Source: Drechmeria coniospora (lineage: Eukaryota; Ascomycota; Sordariomycetes; Hypocreales; Ophiocordycipitaceae). From it: 64,000 bases of DNA. The notes below the pieces were generated by a model that saw only the letters and a program-made list of their open reading frames with translations, was not told where the DNA came from and made no database searches. The position numbers and the translations under genes were made by a program. Below are positions 1 through 10,348 of this stretch, one piece after another. The stretch is taken from positions 8,322,552-8,386,551 of the forward strand of contig NC_054391.1 of the NCBI RefSeq assembly GCF_001625195.1, written 5' to 3'. Numbering within the stretch: position 1 is the stretch's first letter; each line of letters starts with the position of its first letter.

Positions 1-2
1 GC

Positions 3-1820
3 CATGGGATCGTCTTCAACGGCCCGGAAACCGCGACAGTGCCAAGCCGGAGGTCGGCGACGCCGCAGCTGCGCGTCACATTGACGGGCCCAACTACATC
101 CGGAAAGTCCAGTCTGCTTGGCACTCTTTCCACGGGGACGCTGGACAATGGACGAGGCAAGAGTCGTTTGAGCCTGTTGAAGCATCGTCATGAGCTTGTC
201 TCAGGAGTTACCAGTTCCATCGCACAGGAGCTCATCGGATACAAGGACCGGACCATCCTCAACCTTTCACACAGAAATATTGAGTCGTGGATTGACATCC
301 ACAGCCGCGCTGATGGTGGAAGGCTCGTCTTCGTCTCAGACTCGGGTGGGCATCCCCGTTATCGTCGAACGCTTCTCCGTGGACTTATGAATTGGGCACC
401 CCACTGGAGCATTCATTGTACCGCCGCCGAGGCAACAGAGGAAGTACCCGTTCGCACAGGCGCAGTCTCATCGGCAAAAGATGATTTGCGGTTCCTGACG
501 GCCGGCCCCGACTCTGTGACAGCACACCTGGAGCTTTCGCTCAAGCTCCAGGTGCCAGTGGCTGTCATCATCACCAAACTGGACCTTGCTTCCAAGATTG
601 GATTGCAGAAGACGCTGACAAAGGTGCTTACCACTATCAAGGAGGCGGGGCGTATTCCTAAGATCATGCACCCGGACTTGAAGCAGCACTATCAGCAGGG
701 ACATGTTCCACCAGAGGATTATGAAAAAGTCCAGGCTTTTGTCAATGATGTGGTAGAAAGCGGCAGCCTGACCTCACATGTGCCCATTGCGCTGACAAGT
801 ACAGTCACCGGCATCGGCATCGGGCTCGTTCATGCTCTGTTCGAAAGTTTGCCATTGAACACTGCCGCAGCGACCTGGCGCAATGCCAGGATGACACCGC
901 ATCCGGAGCAGCCGAAATCTCTGTTCCATGTTGATGATACTTTCCAGCTTCCTAGCACATGCCGCGATCTGGCTTCCGCCGCATTTCCAGCATCAGCCCA
1001 AGGTGTCATAGTAACTGGTTATGTCTGCGTTGGCAGCCTCTCGGTCGGAGATGAGATCATGATTGGGCCGTTTCACTCAGAAGTTGAGGAGTCACGAGAA
1101 GTCGTACCGGCCATTGCCGAGGATCACCGACGGCCCGGTTGCTACGGATCTTCAGCATCACATACTGTTACAGCTGAGCTGCCTAGTCCCTGCATGAAAA
1201 GTGGTGGCGCTTTTGCATTATCAAAATCGGGTGAATGGCAGCAGGCCTGGATTGTGAGCATTCGGAATCTCCGCTTGCCGGTGCGGATTCTCGAAGCTGG
1301 ACAAGCTGGGTCCGTTGGAATTACATTTGGAGCGAGTGTTGAGAACAGTGGTGGTATTGAAGATAAGCCTCGAATACGCCGAGGAATGGTTCTGGCAATT
1401 CCTGCCAAGTTCATGCTCGACAAGGGACTCGATCTGCAGGCCGCTAGTCGATTCACCGCAACCTTTGCGGACCCAAGGACCCTGACTTTGGCTGTTGGGT
1501 CATCAATCAACGTGTACGTCGCCAGTGTACGGGCAGTCGGGCGAATCCTGCATGTGTCCAGTCATCTTCATTGCGACAAGGTCGCAAAAACAGCTAGTGC
1601 CGGTATTGGCAACGTCTTTGATCCAATTGAAATCGCACGGCACTCTCAATTTGGCGATTCAGATGACAAAGGGACGGCCTGTTTGATATCCATTGAGCTA
1701 CTTCACACTCGGGAATGGGTTGAGGTGGGCTCCAAAGTCGTGTTGATGTTGGAAGGTGGACCTCCAGCTGGACCTGGACTCGACGTATATGTTGGGAAGG
1801 TGGTTGAGATTTCGGGCTAG
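3..1820 (+). CDS. GTPBP1/GTPBP2-type translational GTPase, 5' truncated by window edge
   Basis: Partial gene. The frame is open from base 3 to the stop at 1820 with no stop codon and no convincing ATG, so the true start lies upstream of the window; the first in-frame start-like codon (GTG at 39) is unlikely to be used in a fungus. A P-loop (GPTTSGKS) sits near visible residue 29. A stretch reading LDNGRGKSRLSLLKHRHE followed by GVTSS is characteristic of the GTPBP1/2 branch of EF-Tu-like GTPases. G3 reads DSGGH and G4 reads TKLD. Beta-barrel domains II and III follow. Family members act in the cytosol in translation surveillance and mRNA decay; the exact role here is inferred from family. It converges on EMC6, with 154 bp between stop codons. 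No intron is evident in the visible part. Confidence 0.85.
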   Translation, partial: HGIVFNGPETATVPSRRSATPQLRVTLTGPTTSGKSSLLGTLSTGTLDNGRGKSRLSLLKHRHELVSGVTSSIAQELIGYKDRTILNLSHRNIESWIDIHSRADGGRLVFVSDSGGHPRYRRTLLRGLMNWAPHWSIHCTAAEATEEVPVRTGAVSSAKDDLRFLTAGPDSVTAHLELSLKLQVPVAVIITKLDLASKIGLQKTLTKVLTTIKEAGRIPKIMHPDLKQHYQQGHVPPEDYEKVQAFVNDVVESGSLTSHVPIALTSTVTGIGIGLVHALFESLPLNTAAATWRNARMTPHPEQPKSLFHVDDTFQLPSTCRDLASAAFPASAQGVIVTGYVCVGSLSVGDEIMIGPFHSEVEESREVVPAIAEDHRRPGCYGSSASHTVTAELPSPCMKSGGAFALSKSGEWQQAWIVSIRNLRLPVRILEAGQAGSVGITFGASVENSGGIEDKPRIRRGMVLAIPAKFMLDKGLDLQAASRFTATFADPRTLTLAVGSSINVYVASVRAVGRILHVSSHLHCDKVAKTASAGIGNVFDPIEIARHSQFGDSDDKGTACLISIELLHTREWVEVGSKVVLMLEGGPPAGPGLDVYVGKVVEISG

Positions 1821-1974
1821 CATCGGAAACATGGACAAGCTGCAGGATTTGCCATTTTTGTTCCTATTTGCGGCATCTGCATACATCAAGGTGCGTAATC
1901 AATCTATTGTTGAGTGCCTACTACCTCCGTGGAGTCGTCGCCGGTCTCGCTCGGTCTATTCAACGCTGCGAACG

Positions 1975-2398
1975 TTACGCCCTCACTAGATTGTAGAACA
2001 AGGTCCACGTTAAGACAAATCCAGAGAGCCCGCCCGATATCCCCTTCAACCAAAAACCGACACCCCCCATAAAATAGCGACCTGTGTCAAATATTGGCCG
2101 TTTCTCGGCCAGTGACTCTGGTGCAACCTGAAAGGTATAGAAGAGGAGGGCCGTGATGGTGCAGAATATTATGTACAATAGGAATCCTGCATAGGACTCC
2201 AGACCGAGGATTCCGGCGCTGATACCGAAGAGGGAGCCAGCAAGGCTATATAGATTTGATACTGCCTGTTTCAAAGCAGAAAATTGAGAGGCGTTAGAGG
2301 GAAGCAAGCTATGGAGTGGGCCAATAATGTACCTTTGAATTGTGCAAAACAGAATCTTGAACAGTGGGATGTATCTGGTAGTCACGTTCTGACGGCAT
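1975..2398 (-). CDS. EMC6: ER membrane protein complex subunit 6 (EMC6), two exons
   Basis: Small membrane protein of the EMC, the ER insertase for tail-anchored and multipass proteins. Exon 1 is 2398-2333 and exon 2 is 2265-1975, with a 67-nt GT-AG intron (2332-2266), giving 118 residues. The start was chosen because exon 1 then reads MPSERDYQIHPTVQDSVLHN, which matches the usual EMC6 N-terminus; the long ORF reads through the intron in another frame and hides it. Exon 2 continues SLFGISAGILGLESY and ends GFVLTWTLFYNLVRA, the conserved EMC6 C-terminus, with three hydrophobic segments. It is tail-to-tail with the upstream GTPase gene. Identification is from remembered family motifs and is strong. 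Confidence 0.9.
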
Positions 2399-2579
2399 CT
2401 TGACTTGTCCATGTACCCAAGGCACCGGGATGGTTCAATAAAGGCGCGGAGGGTAAAGCAAAGATGGCTGAGGTTGGGTTACGAACGATCCCTGATGAGT
2501 GACCTACAGTGGGGAACCCCATAATTACATGTGGCCATTGAGGCGTAGCTTGAAGCCGCAGCCACAGTAGTTGCAATAC

Positions 2580-3025
2580 GAATAAAAATCATGAGAAAAA
2601 GAAAAGAAATCATGGACGTAAAAGAAATACAAATTCTTTTATTCTGGTTGCTCATTATAATAAAGTACTTTGTACTATTTTAATAGTCTTTTAAGAGTAA
2701 CTCCCTAATATTCTTTATATGAAATAGTCCTTCTACTCAAAGTGGATTTCATACTAATATTTGACTATAATTACCATTTACAAAAAAAGTACAAAATCCT
2801 AGCGATTATAATGAATTTGAATTTGAATTTGCAATTATATGTCTCCAAGTATTATCATCTGAGTATTATACATGTATTATACTTACTTACAGTCTTACAT
2901 CATAGGAATAAAGTATGTTATGTATTTATTATTCTTTATTAAGATTAAAACAAACAAAGCTTTACTTTAATTAGTATTATTAAAAGTATAATTTCCTGAC
3001 TTTGACTCCAAGATATTTTCTTTAC
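2580..3025. other. AT-rich island, left part
   Basis: Very AT-rich sequence with short A/T runs and no supportable gene. It contrasts sharply with the GC-rich genes on both sides. It may be a RIP-degraded transposon relic, but no recognisable element core is visible, so that is inference. Confidence 0.5.
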
Positions 3026-3196
3026 TGTTATGGTATCGGGCTTAGCCCGATATAGGAGAACGAAGGGAACCAAGGGACCCACTAGGAGGAACGCACACAA
3101 CTAGAAGCCCTAGTTGTCAAGTAGTTTTCCCTCCTTCAAGTCTTTTAATAAACATCATTGAGAGTCCTAGAGCAGTTGACTAGCGACTCCGTAACA
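3026..3196. mobile_element. solo LTR of a retrotransposon (171 bp) with 5-bp target-site duplication
   Basis: Begins TGTTA and ends TAACA, a perfect 5-bp terminal inverted repeat with the TG...CA borders of LTRs. It is flanked on both sides by TTTAC (3021-3025 and 3197-3201), a perfect 5-bp target-site duplication. An AATAAA polyadenylation-like signal lies inside, near 3149. Two internal short palindromes are visible (CGGGCTTAGCCCG near 3037; ACAACTAG/CTAGTTGT near 3099-3118). There is no internal domain, so this is what remains after LTR-LTR recombination. The 5-bp duplication and termini fit Copia- or Gypsy-type elements; which one cannot be told from the LTR alone. It is less AT-rich than its surroundings. 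Orientation is unknown, although the AATAAA suggests plus. Confidence 0.85.
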
Positions 3197-3201
3197 TTTA
3201 C

Positions 3202-4476
3202 TAGTATTTTTTATAAGTTATATATTAGTTAATAAATACAAAACATAATACAAGAGAGCCAACTAGGGATATGAAGCATGTAAATTCAGTTGTTACTAAA
3301 TATTATTGTACATTTAGCTCTGACAATAAATATTATTTAATGATAATACTTTATTTTCATAACTAATGTGCTCATTATTGATATATACAACTTCCAGCAT
3401 GTTTTAGGTCTTTCAATACTGGAAATGGTCTTTAATATGAGGGCTTCAGATGGGGAAACAGTCCTTTGATGATTTTAATATAATTGATTTCATTCTTCAC
3501 AGCATTAAAGTACTGACTCTGGTGCCAGACTCTTTCCAATTAAACGCTACCAGGCGTCATGCGAGGTAGTTTAAGCTGGAGAATAAATGATGGATGATGG
3601 ATGGAAGATAGGGATTTCGCAACTGTTAGTACCTTGTCGCACCTATACTGTACGTACATGGAGGTATTGACGAGATGGATGACCCATATTAATTAACGTT
3701 ATTTCTTAAGAACAATTCTTGTATTACTTAATTTCGTTATACGGCGTACAAAAATGGACACGGCCCAGACATGACAGACGAGCAAGCTCTTAGCCATGTC
3801 CAGGGGGTTACGGATTTCATACAATTTCATACAGTACTTACAGCCAGCAGCCTACATCAAGTACAGTACTAGTCTGCGGTACTATTAGTAAAGCAAATCC
3901 GAACTGCAACTGCATCAGGCAGGACATCAGCATCGCATGCTGCTTCAGCGGAAGCCCTTCTCACCTCCCCCTGATCTCGACTGCACCCTTACGTCCATCG
4001 ACCCTCGTCTTCGATAATTGACTCTGATCTCGTCGCACCCCTTAGTTTCAGCCGGTCGGACTGTGCGCCCATGGCAACAAGGGTCGTGCGCGCCATTACA
4101 CTCGAACCAGGACCCTAGACGCGATCCGAAGCGCGGTCGACCCACGGCGCGATCCGAAGCTCGGTTGACCTCCACGCCGTCGGTGCGCTCTTCTGTGTTT
4201 CTCGGTATCCGCGAACGTTGCCGCGAGTCTGCCCAATCGGCGGCGCGAAGACAATCGTGGGTTGGTAAAAGGTGCCAGTGCTGTCTGGACGTTGACCGCC
4301 AGCCTGGTCCACCTGGGTCTGCCGCATCTTCTCTACTGGCCCTTGGGATCATCCATTCGCGGCAAGCAAAGACGAAAGAGCGCCTGGCAACGTAGCTTCG
4401 GACCGCGTCAATATCAAACGGAATCGCACGCACAAGCCTCAAGCTCAACCGGGGCCTGGAGACTCGCCAGACTCCT
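3202..4476. other. AT-rich island, right part, grading into the leader of the C2H2 gene
   Basis: 3202-3560 is AT-rich with nothing recognisable. From about 3900 the composition becomes GC-rich and probably forms the promoter and 5' leader of the zinc-finger gene. An imperfect direct repeat of about 22 bp lies at 4121-4143 and 4149-4171 (core GCGATCCGAAG). ORFs here in both strands have no family resemblance. Confidence 0.4.
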
Positions 4477-6012
4477 ATGCCGGGAGTCCCCCAGGCCTTG
4501 AGCCGTCCCGCAGGTGCGGTTCAGATGGCTCCGACGGCCAACATGGACCCCGCCGGTAAGGCGGTCGCATTGTCACTCCCGGCGAGCGCCCCCCCGCCGG
4601 CTCATCATGATCAAAATCATCAGAATCATCCCGACGAGATTGCAAACGACACCAGCCCGCAGAGCACGACGAGCTTGGCCGGCGTGCCGGTCACGGATAG
4701 CCCTACCCCCATGGAGATAGACGGCAGCGGCCGAGGCGAACCCCTTCCGCAGTTGGCTGTCCAGGACGATCGGGCACCACCCGGGTCGTTGTCCTACCCG
4801 CCGTCCCTGCAGGCCAGTGCAGTGCTGGAGCAGCCTGCTCGCGGCATGAGCTTCCCTATGCCCAGCCAGATGCAAACCTCGCCGACTCCTTCAAGCGGCA
4901 GGAAACACAAATGCCCCTACTGCAACACCGAGTTTACGCGTCACCACAACCTCAAGAGCCACTTATTGACGCATAGTCAGGAAAAGCCTTACGTCTGCAC
5001 AGATTGTCAAATGCGCTTCCGCAGGCTCCACGACCTCAAGAGGCACGGCAAGCTGCACACGGGTGAGAAGCCTCATATCTGCACCAAGTGCGACCGAAAG
5101 TTCGCCAGAGGCGACGCGTTGGCGCGACACAGCAAAGGCTCCGGCGGCTGCGCAGGCCGTCGAGCGAGCTTGGGGAGCTTTGCTGACGGAGACGAGCTCG
5201 GAGGTGTCATAGGCGATGGCATCGAATCGGCCATGTCGACCATTCCTTACGACGCCGTCGATGAGGATTTGCGAAGGCAGAGCCTCCCCGGCATAGGAAG
5301 CCAGCACGCGGCGCCTACCGATTCGTACGGAGCACATCCACGCACGTATCCACCAGCAGGGCCGCCGCGCCCGAACACCACCGTCGTGTACCCTCCCAAT
5401 GCCAATGTTATGCCGAATCAGCAGACGAATGCAACCTCCAACAGCGCACATAGTATTCCAAACAACATGACGAGTGGCCATACCGCCAACACGGTCGTCT
5501 CCGCCCTCGCCGGTGGGGGGGCCAATGCGGCCGTGTATTCCCAGTCGGTGATGACGGAGAGTCCGAAGCCGATGAGCCCGGATCACGAGCATGAGCAAGA
5601 ACACCAACACGAGAACGAGCACGAGAACGACCTGAACAACAACGGTCCCCGTCCGCGATCGCCCGGCCCACCCCAGCAGCTGCAACAGCGACCGCCGGGC
5701 AGGCGGCCATCGGCGCTGCAGTCCCCGGAAAGGGAACAGCCTCGACCCAAGCTACCCGCTTTGTCACATCATGGCTTCGCGGCGTCAGGTTCGGCGGGAT
5801 ACCTTCACGGCAGACCGCCTGCGACGGCGCAACCCGGTGGTGGTGTTGAGAGCGGCAACATGTTCGCCCAGAGCGACCCGAGCGTATGGGCGTATATCCA
5901 GACGCTCGAAGAAAAGGTTAAATCATTGGTGGACAAGATGCTCTTTCTGGACGAGGAGGTGGCCAATTTGAAGAAGCAGGTAGAGCGCGAAGGCCGAGAC
6001 GCCATCTCCTGA
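4477..6012 (+). CDS. C2H2 zinc-finger transcription factor with C-terminal coiled coil
   Basis: Single-exon ORF of 511 residues. Two canonical C2H2 fingers and a third variant finger are tandemly arranged around residues 145-226: CPYCNTEFTRHHNLKSHLLTH, CTDCQMRFRRLHDLKRHGKLH, then CTKCDRKFARGDALARH with a terminal Cys (C2HC type). TGEKP-type linkers indicate sequence-specific DNA binding. Long Pro/Ser/Asn-rich disordered flanks, an acidic His/Glu stretch near residue 370-390 and a C-terminal heptad segment (WAYIQTLEEKVKSLVDKM) suggest dimerisation. The finger block recalls filamentous-fungal AZF1-like regulators, but I am not certain, so no symbol is given. Starts at 4525 or 4543 are also possible; TTCAG immediately before 4525 could be a splice acceptor for an unseen 5' exon. 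Confidence 0.8.
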   Translation: MPGVPQALSRPAGAVQMAPTANMDPAGKAVALSLPASAPPPAHHDQNHQNHPDEIANDTSPQSTTSLAGVPVTDSPTPMEIDGSGRGEPLPQLAVQDDRAPPGSLSYPPSLQASAVLEQPARGMSFPMPSQMQTSPTPSSGRKHKCPYCNTEFTRHHNLKSHLLTHSQEKPYVCTDCQMRFRRLHDLKRHGKLHTGEKPHICTKCDRKFARGDALARHSKGSGGCAGRRASLGSFADGDELGGVIGDGIESAMSTIPYDAVDEDLRRQSLPGIGSQHAAPTDSYGAHPRTYPPAGPPRPNTTVVYPPNANVMPNQQTNATSNSAHSIPNNMTSGHTANTVVSALAGGGANAAVYSQSVMTESPKPMSPDHEHEQEHQHENEHENDLNNNGPRPRSPGPPQQLQQRPPGRRPSALQSPEREQPRPKLPALSHHGFAASGSAGYLHGRPPATAQPGGGVESGNMFAQSDPSVWAYIQTLEEKVKSLVDKMLFLDEEVANLKKQVEREGRDAIS

Positions 6013-7229
6013 CTGTCACTTCTTTGTTTTGCCCCCTTCTCGTCATGGGGCAATAAGGAGCGGCCGGTACTCCATACCGGCAAAGCCTGTGCCATCCGGC
6101 ATCACCCCTCGCCTCGCACCCGCGCCGGATAGGCCGGTCGGTATCGCTGGCAGGAATCGTGTACAGATCACGGAAGGGGATAAGTCTGGTCGACCAATTG
6201 ATTCATGGGCTTCGGTGAAAATCATGATATGCGGGACACACGAAACCTTTGAAGATGGCAACGGACCCTTTCCTATGTCAGCTTGCTCACACGCCTCAAA
6301 GGTCGCTTGCTGCTGCTATGCTATACATGTACGTGTATATTCAGTGCTTACATATAGGTGGCGCCGTGTCGGAGGATACGATCATCTACTACTACTCCGT
6401 AGAGATTGTAGAATTAGCTACATCTATTTAGTTAGTACTTATTCAACCCTCCCCCCACCCCCACTCCCAGTTTACCATTATTTTGCAACTGAATTAGAGA
6501 TCAATTCGATGTTGAATAAAATCTCGAGTGCATGTATCTTGGTATGCGGTGATGCATGCTAAATGCCAGGAGGCCAAGCTTATGATGAAGCAATGTGATC
6601 AACCGGCTCGGATCAAGGCGTGCGGCGTTTGTCACAAATGCACCGGACCCAGAGCCCTGTTCTGGGTCTCGGACTGTGAAGCCAGGTTTATGATAGCGGT
6701 CCGTAACCGCTGGGCTGTTGTGTACTTTCCATGATGACGCAGTCACGGCAAAAGCCCCCGACTTACCTACTGGCCGGGTAGATCGTGCTAGAGAGAGGTG
6801 GGAAGGGTGTCCGTATTCAAGCCCAGGCGGAGGGTTTGGTCAGAGAAACCACATCGACGACAGATATCGCCGACGGGATGGCTTGTTTCTTGCTCAATGT
6901 GGGGGTGAGGGGGGAGAGGGTTGTCTAGTGCTATGCCTTCAAAGTTTATAGTATGAAGTGGCTTATGGAGTAAACGAAGTTGGAATCTGCTACGACACAC
7001 AGTACGTGGGTACAAGAATTTACGGAGCATGTACCTAATTAGAACAAGTCGAAACAAGCTGAGACGTTACAGCTGCTGGCCGCTTGAATCCCCGCCATAG
7101 GTAGTTTATTAGCACCCATGGTTCCCAACGTTCGCACCATCCTCGTCAGAACTTCCAGACTCCTTCCTTCGTACCCTCTACAACATACGTGCCGTGCCGT
7201 GCCTTACACGAGCTCCCAGCTGCGACGCC
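6013..7229. other. intergenic spacer between C2H2 gene and SEC9
   Basis: Contains the 3' region of the C2H2 gene and the SEC9 promoter and leader. One TACTCCGTA element lies near 6393. A CT-rich tract precedes SEC9 (about 7139-7190). Overlapping short ORFs on both strands show no family resemblance. I see no gene here. Confidence 0.4.
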
Positions 7230-8621
7230 ATGAAGAAGTTCGGCTTTGGGAGGAAGGGCGGCGGCGATGATGATGACGAAAGCAGCCGCAGCGCCCTCTT
7301 CTCCCGCAAGAAGACATCATCGTCGGCCAATCAGCCAGACAATCCCTACGCCAAAGGTGCCGTCCCCGGCGATCCGTACGCAGACAACGCAAAGTACGCC
7401 AACGTCGCGTCATATCAGCAGAGTAGTCAAAATGCTAGTAGCTCCCAGCGCCCCGGCATGGGAGGGCAGGCTCTGAGCCACTCTACGGCAGCTCAATCGA
7501 CCTCCGCCTACGGCAGCCCCGGCGGCTCCAGCGGGGGTGTTAATGGCGAAGACAGCTACGGCAGCTACGGTGCCGATCGATACGGTTCCAACAAAGGATA
7601 CGGCTCCAACCGCTACGGCGCCAACAGCGGTACCAGCCCAGCGGCTGGGGCCAGAGGTCCCAGTGGATATGGCGGATTTGGCCGCTCCGCCGACAACGCA
7701 CCCGATGAGAACCGCGACGCCCTCTTCTCCGGTGCCCATGAACGACTCGCTCAGAAGCAGGCCCCTGCCTCCCACGACATTCCCTCCTCTGGCTCTTACG
7801 AGCAATCCGGCACTGCTGGGGGATCATATTATGGTTATGGCGAAGAGAGGGAATTGACCGCGGAAGAACAGGAAGAGGCGGATTACCAGGCCATCTTGGC
7901 GGAGAAGAGGCAACTACAGCAAGAGAGCTCCTCCTCAGTATCTCGCTCGGTGCAGATGGCACGTCAGGCCAATGAAGTCGGTCAGGCCACACTTGCCCGA
8001 CTCGGGGCACAGGGCGAGCGGCTCCACAACACCGAGAAGAATCTGGATCTTGCCGCAAACCAGAACAAGATCGCCCAAGATAGGGCCGCGGAGCTCAAGA
8101 CGTTGAACCGAAGTATGTTCGCCGTCCACGTAGGCAACCCTTTCACCTCGAAGCAGCGCCAGCAGAAGGCCGACGATGAAGTTTTGAATCGTCATCGGTC
8201 AGAGCGAGACGAGCGAGAAAGCACCCGGCGAGACGGATTCGCATCCAATCAGCGCATGGAGAACACTTTGCGAGATATCAATTCTGCTGGCCGTCAGCAG
8301 CAGCAGCAGGTTCGGAAGAAAGATTACGGCAAGTTCAACCTTGAAGACGAAGAGGGTGCCGATGAGATCGAGGACCAGATCAATGAGGGAATCGACGAGC
8401 TCCAGAGCCAGGTTTCGATGATGAACATGGTCGGCCGAGCCATCGGTCGGGAGGTGGATTCACAAAACAAACAGATTGACAGAATTATGACCAAGGTACG
8501 ATGTCCGGCCACGGCCACCCTAGTCCCCCTTGACGTTGATGGCTAATATGTTCACCCCCAGAGTGACGCGGTTGACGATGCCACCCGAATGAACAGGGAG
8601 CGTTTGGCTCGGATCAAGTAA
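7230..8621 (+). CDS. SEC9: t-SNARE SEC9 (SNAP-25 family), two exons
   Basis: Plasma-membrane Qbc-SNARE for exocytosis, partner of Sso/Snc. Exon 1 is 7230-8495 and exon 2 is 8562-8621; a 66-nt GT-AG intron separates them in phase 0, giving 441 residues. The start at 7230 gives the usual basic MKKFGFGRK opening; an in-frame ATG-like start at 7194 would add 12 residues. A Gly/Ser/Tyr-rich disordered N-terminal half contains an NPY motif. The first SNARE helix lies at about residues 217-290 and the second at about 379-441. The second helix is completed by exon 2, which ends in a stretch rich in Arg; without splicing the SNARE motif would be cut. There is no transmembrane segment, as expected for SNAP-25 types. 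Confidence 0.93.
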
Positions 8622-9960
8622 GAGAGCGAGTTCCCTTTGAACGGTGTAGTGGACGTTGGAAAGACTGTATGTCGCTGGTTGCGACATGATGCTGAGAGTC
8701 GCATACGCTACCCTGGCCCCAGAAGTTCCATCATTCAGCCAGCCGTTGCTGTTCGGCCATTCATTCCACGTTTCTCTACGGAGTACAGATGCCGGTACTC
8801 TGACCGACGAGACGTCATGCCCGCAAGTTCACATTTTTATTGGGGTGTTTAGCTTGGGCACCTAGGTTTGTACCAGGCTAGTATTAGTAGGATCTTTTGT
8901 TATTTGCCCGTGTTGCTGCGTTTCCTTGTTTCCATTCAGTACTCGCCTTTTCCTCCCAACCTATCGGGGTAAAGAAGCGCCCGAGGCTTCTACCTATTAG
9001 TGCCAAGTACTACTGCTAGCTATACATATTGGTAATCATACACGAGTACCTCCCCGAGGAGAAAATGTTGAAATAAATACAATAGATTGTACTTTGTCAC
9101 TCGTCGATATCGTACCTGTACCAATAGACAACAATGTAATTAATGGCAAATTCATTCTATCTGGGTCTGATTCTCACGCAGGTAGACTATGTGTGCCAAA
9201 CACATCTGCCTTCATGTACGCACCCACTTGCGACTGGATGACATACCATGCAAAATGGGCGCGGATGGGGCAGGCATTGCGATGGTCGGATTGTTACGGC
9301 ACGAAGGGGTTCGCGATGAGGCCCAGATACAAAAATAGACACCGCCGCCGAGAAAAACTCCAGAGAGTACCGCAGGCAAGTTCAGATGCTTCATGGGATT
9401 GTTATCACTGCTGCCCCTGTAAGTGTTTATGGGATTGCCAACTCCTTGACACTTATGAGGGGATTTAACATACAATGATCGCTGGGCGCACCACCTACTA
9501 CCAGTAACCACGGACCATAGCCTAGTTCTGGGTCAGCCGATCAGCAATACTTGGGGTTTCATTGTTTTGGAGTATGATCTTGCCTGTGTCCGGATGGCTT
9601 TACCTGCTTGGAATGAACGGGTAGGCCAGTTATACGAAGACTGACTGCAAACTGGGTGAGGCACGAGCCCAAAGGCTGTTGTAGCTTTACGCAGAGTAGT
9701 TTGAACTGTAAAACTGATTCGAGTGTCGACTATAATTGCTTCCCCCCTATTAAAGTGTGATCAGTACAAGTAAGTATTCACTACGGAGTATACCTAGGCG
9801 TACAAGTAAACTCACCACACCAACTACTAAGTGCATGGCCTGCACGCCTTCGATTATTTTGGTCTTGCTCTTGCTACATGATATATTATAACAGCCTACT
9901 AATACGGAGTACATGCACAGTAAGTACGGAGTACGTACGGAGTAATAGTACGGTAGTTAT
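8622..9960. other. intergenic spacer with TACGGAGTA-type motifs
   Basis: No supportable gene. Copies of the dispersed TACGGAGTA/TACTCCGTA element cluster at 9783-9945, including an array of three near 9904-9945. Short ORFs on both strands lack family resemblance. Confidence 0.4.
9783..9945. repeat. cluster of TACGGAGTA elements
   Basis: Four or more copies of TACGGAGTA within 160 bp (near 9783, 9904, 9926, 9936), the last three closely spaced. Part of a motif dispersed through spacers in this window. Confidence 0.6.
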
Positions 9961-10067
9961 TACAGCAGCTAAGAATATAGAAATTAAGTCATTAGTAGAC
10001 ATTAAAAATACTGCACCTGTTATAATAAATAATAAAATTAAAGGATATTCTATTATTTTTAAATGTT
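9961..10067 (-). other. NUMT: nuclear copy of a mitochondrial nad2 fragment
   Basis: Read on the minus strand from about 10065 down to 9967 the sequence encodes [14 protein letters not shown] followed by [20 protein letters not shown], a conserved segment of fungal mitochondrial NADH dehydrogenase subunit 2. Codon use is strongly A/T-ending, as in mitochondrial genes. After the last Ala the reading departs from the expected IELQSYG continuation, so the left breakpoint is near 9967. The piece has no start or stop of its own and is a dead fragment in the nucleus. Confidence 0.75.
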
Positions 10068-10125
10068 CTCCGAAGTTACGGTAGTCAATTTGCCGAGTTC
10101 CTTTATGATTGTTAGCTCATTTACA
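10066..10125 (-). other. NUMT: nuclear copy of a mitochondrial large-subunit rRNA (rnl) fragment
   Basis: The reverse complement contains AAAGGAACTCGGCAAATTGA followed by CTACCGTAACTTCGG, the highly conserved LSU rRNA segment (bacterial equivalent: AAGGAACTAGGCAAAATGGTGCCGTAACTTCGG region), in a mitochondrial AT-rich form. It abuts the nad2 fragment at about 10066, sharing the bases GAGAAC or so as possible microhomology. The right edge (about 10125) is approximate. It is far too short to be a functional rRNA. Confidence 0.75.
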
Positions 10126-10348
10126 CCTTCGTATTCTCTACAGCAGGCTCCGCTCAAAGAGCCTCAGCATACCCCACCCAATGACCCTCACTAACGAACT
10201 AGGCGTACTTGTAATAATAGTTGTAACTTGTTGCACAACCGTGCTGCCACTGCCTAGTGTAGCGCAGACTGATATTTCAACTCCATCCTACTTGTATTTC
10301 GGACATCCCCTGAGCACCAGAATAAAACACCGATAATAGTACAAAACG

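Noticed and set aside
4963..5685. 240-residue minus-strand ORF opposite the C2H2 gene
   Set aside because: It is antisense to zinc-finger coding sequence; its Val/Leu-rich content mirrors codon bias of the plus strand and no family is recognisable.
9878..10084. Plus-strand 68-residue ORF
   Set aside because: It lies on the strand opposite to the nad2 and rnl fragments and reads NUMT sequence in a meaningless frame.
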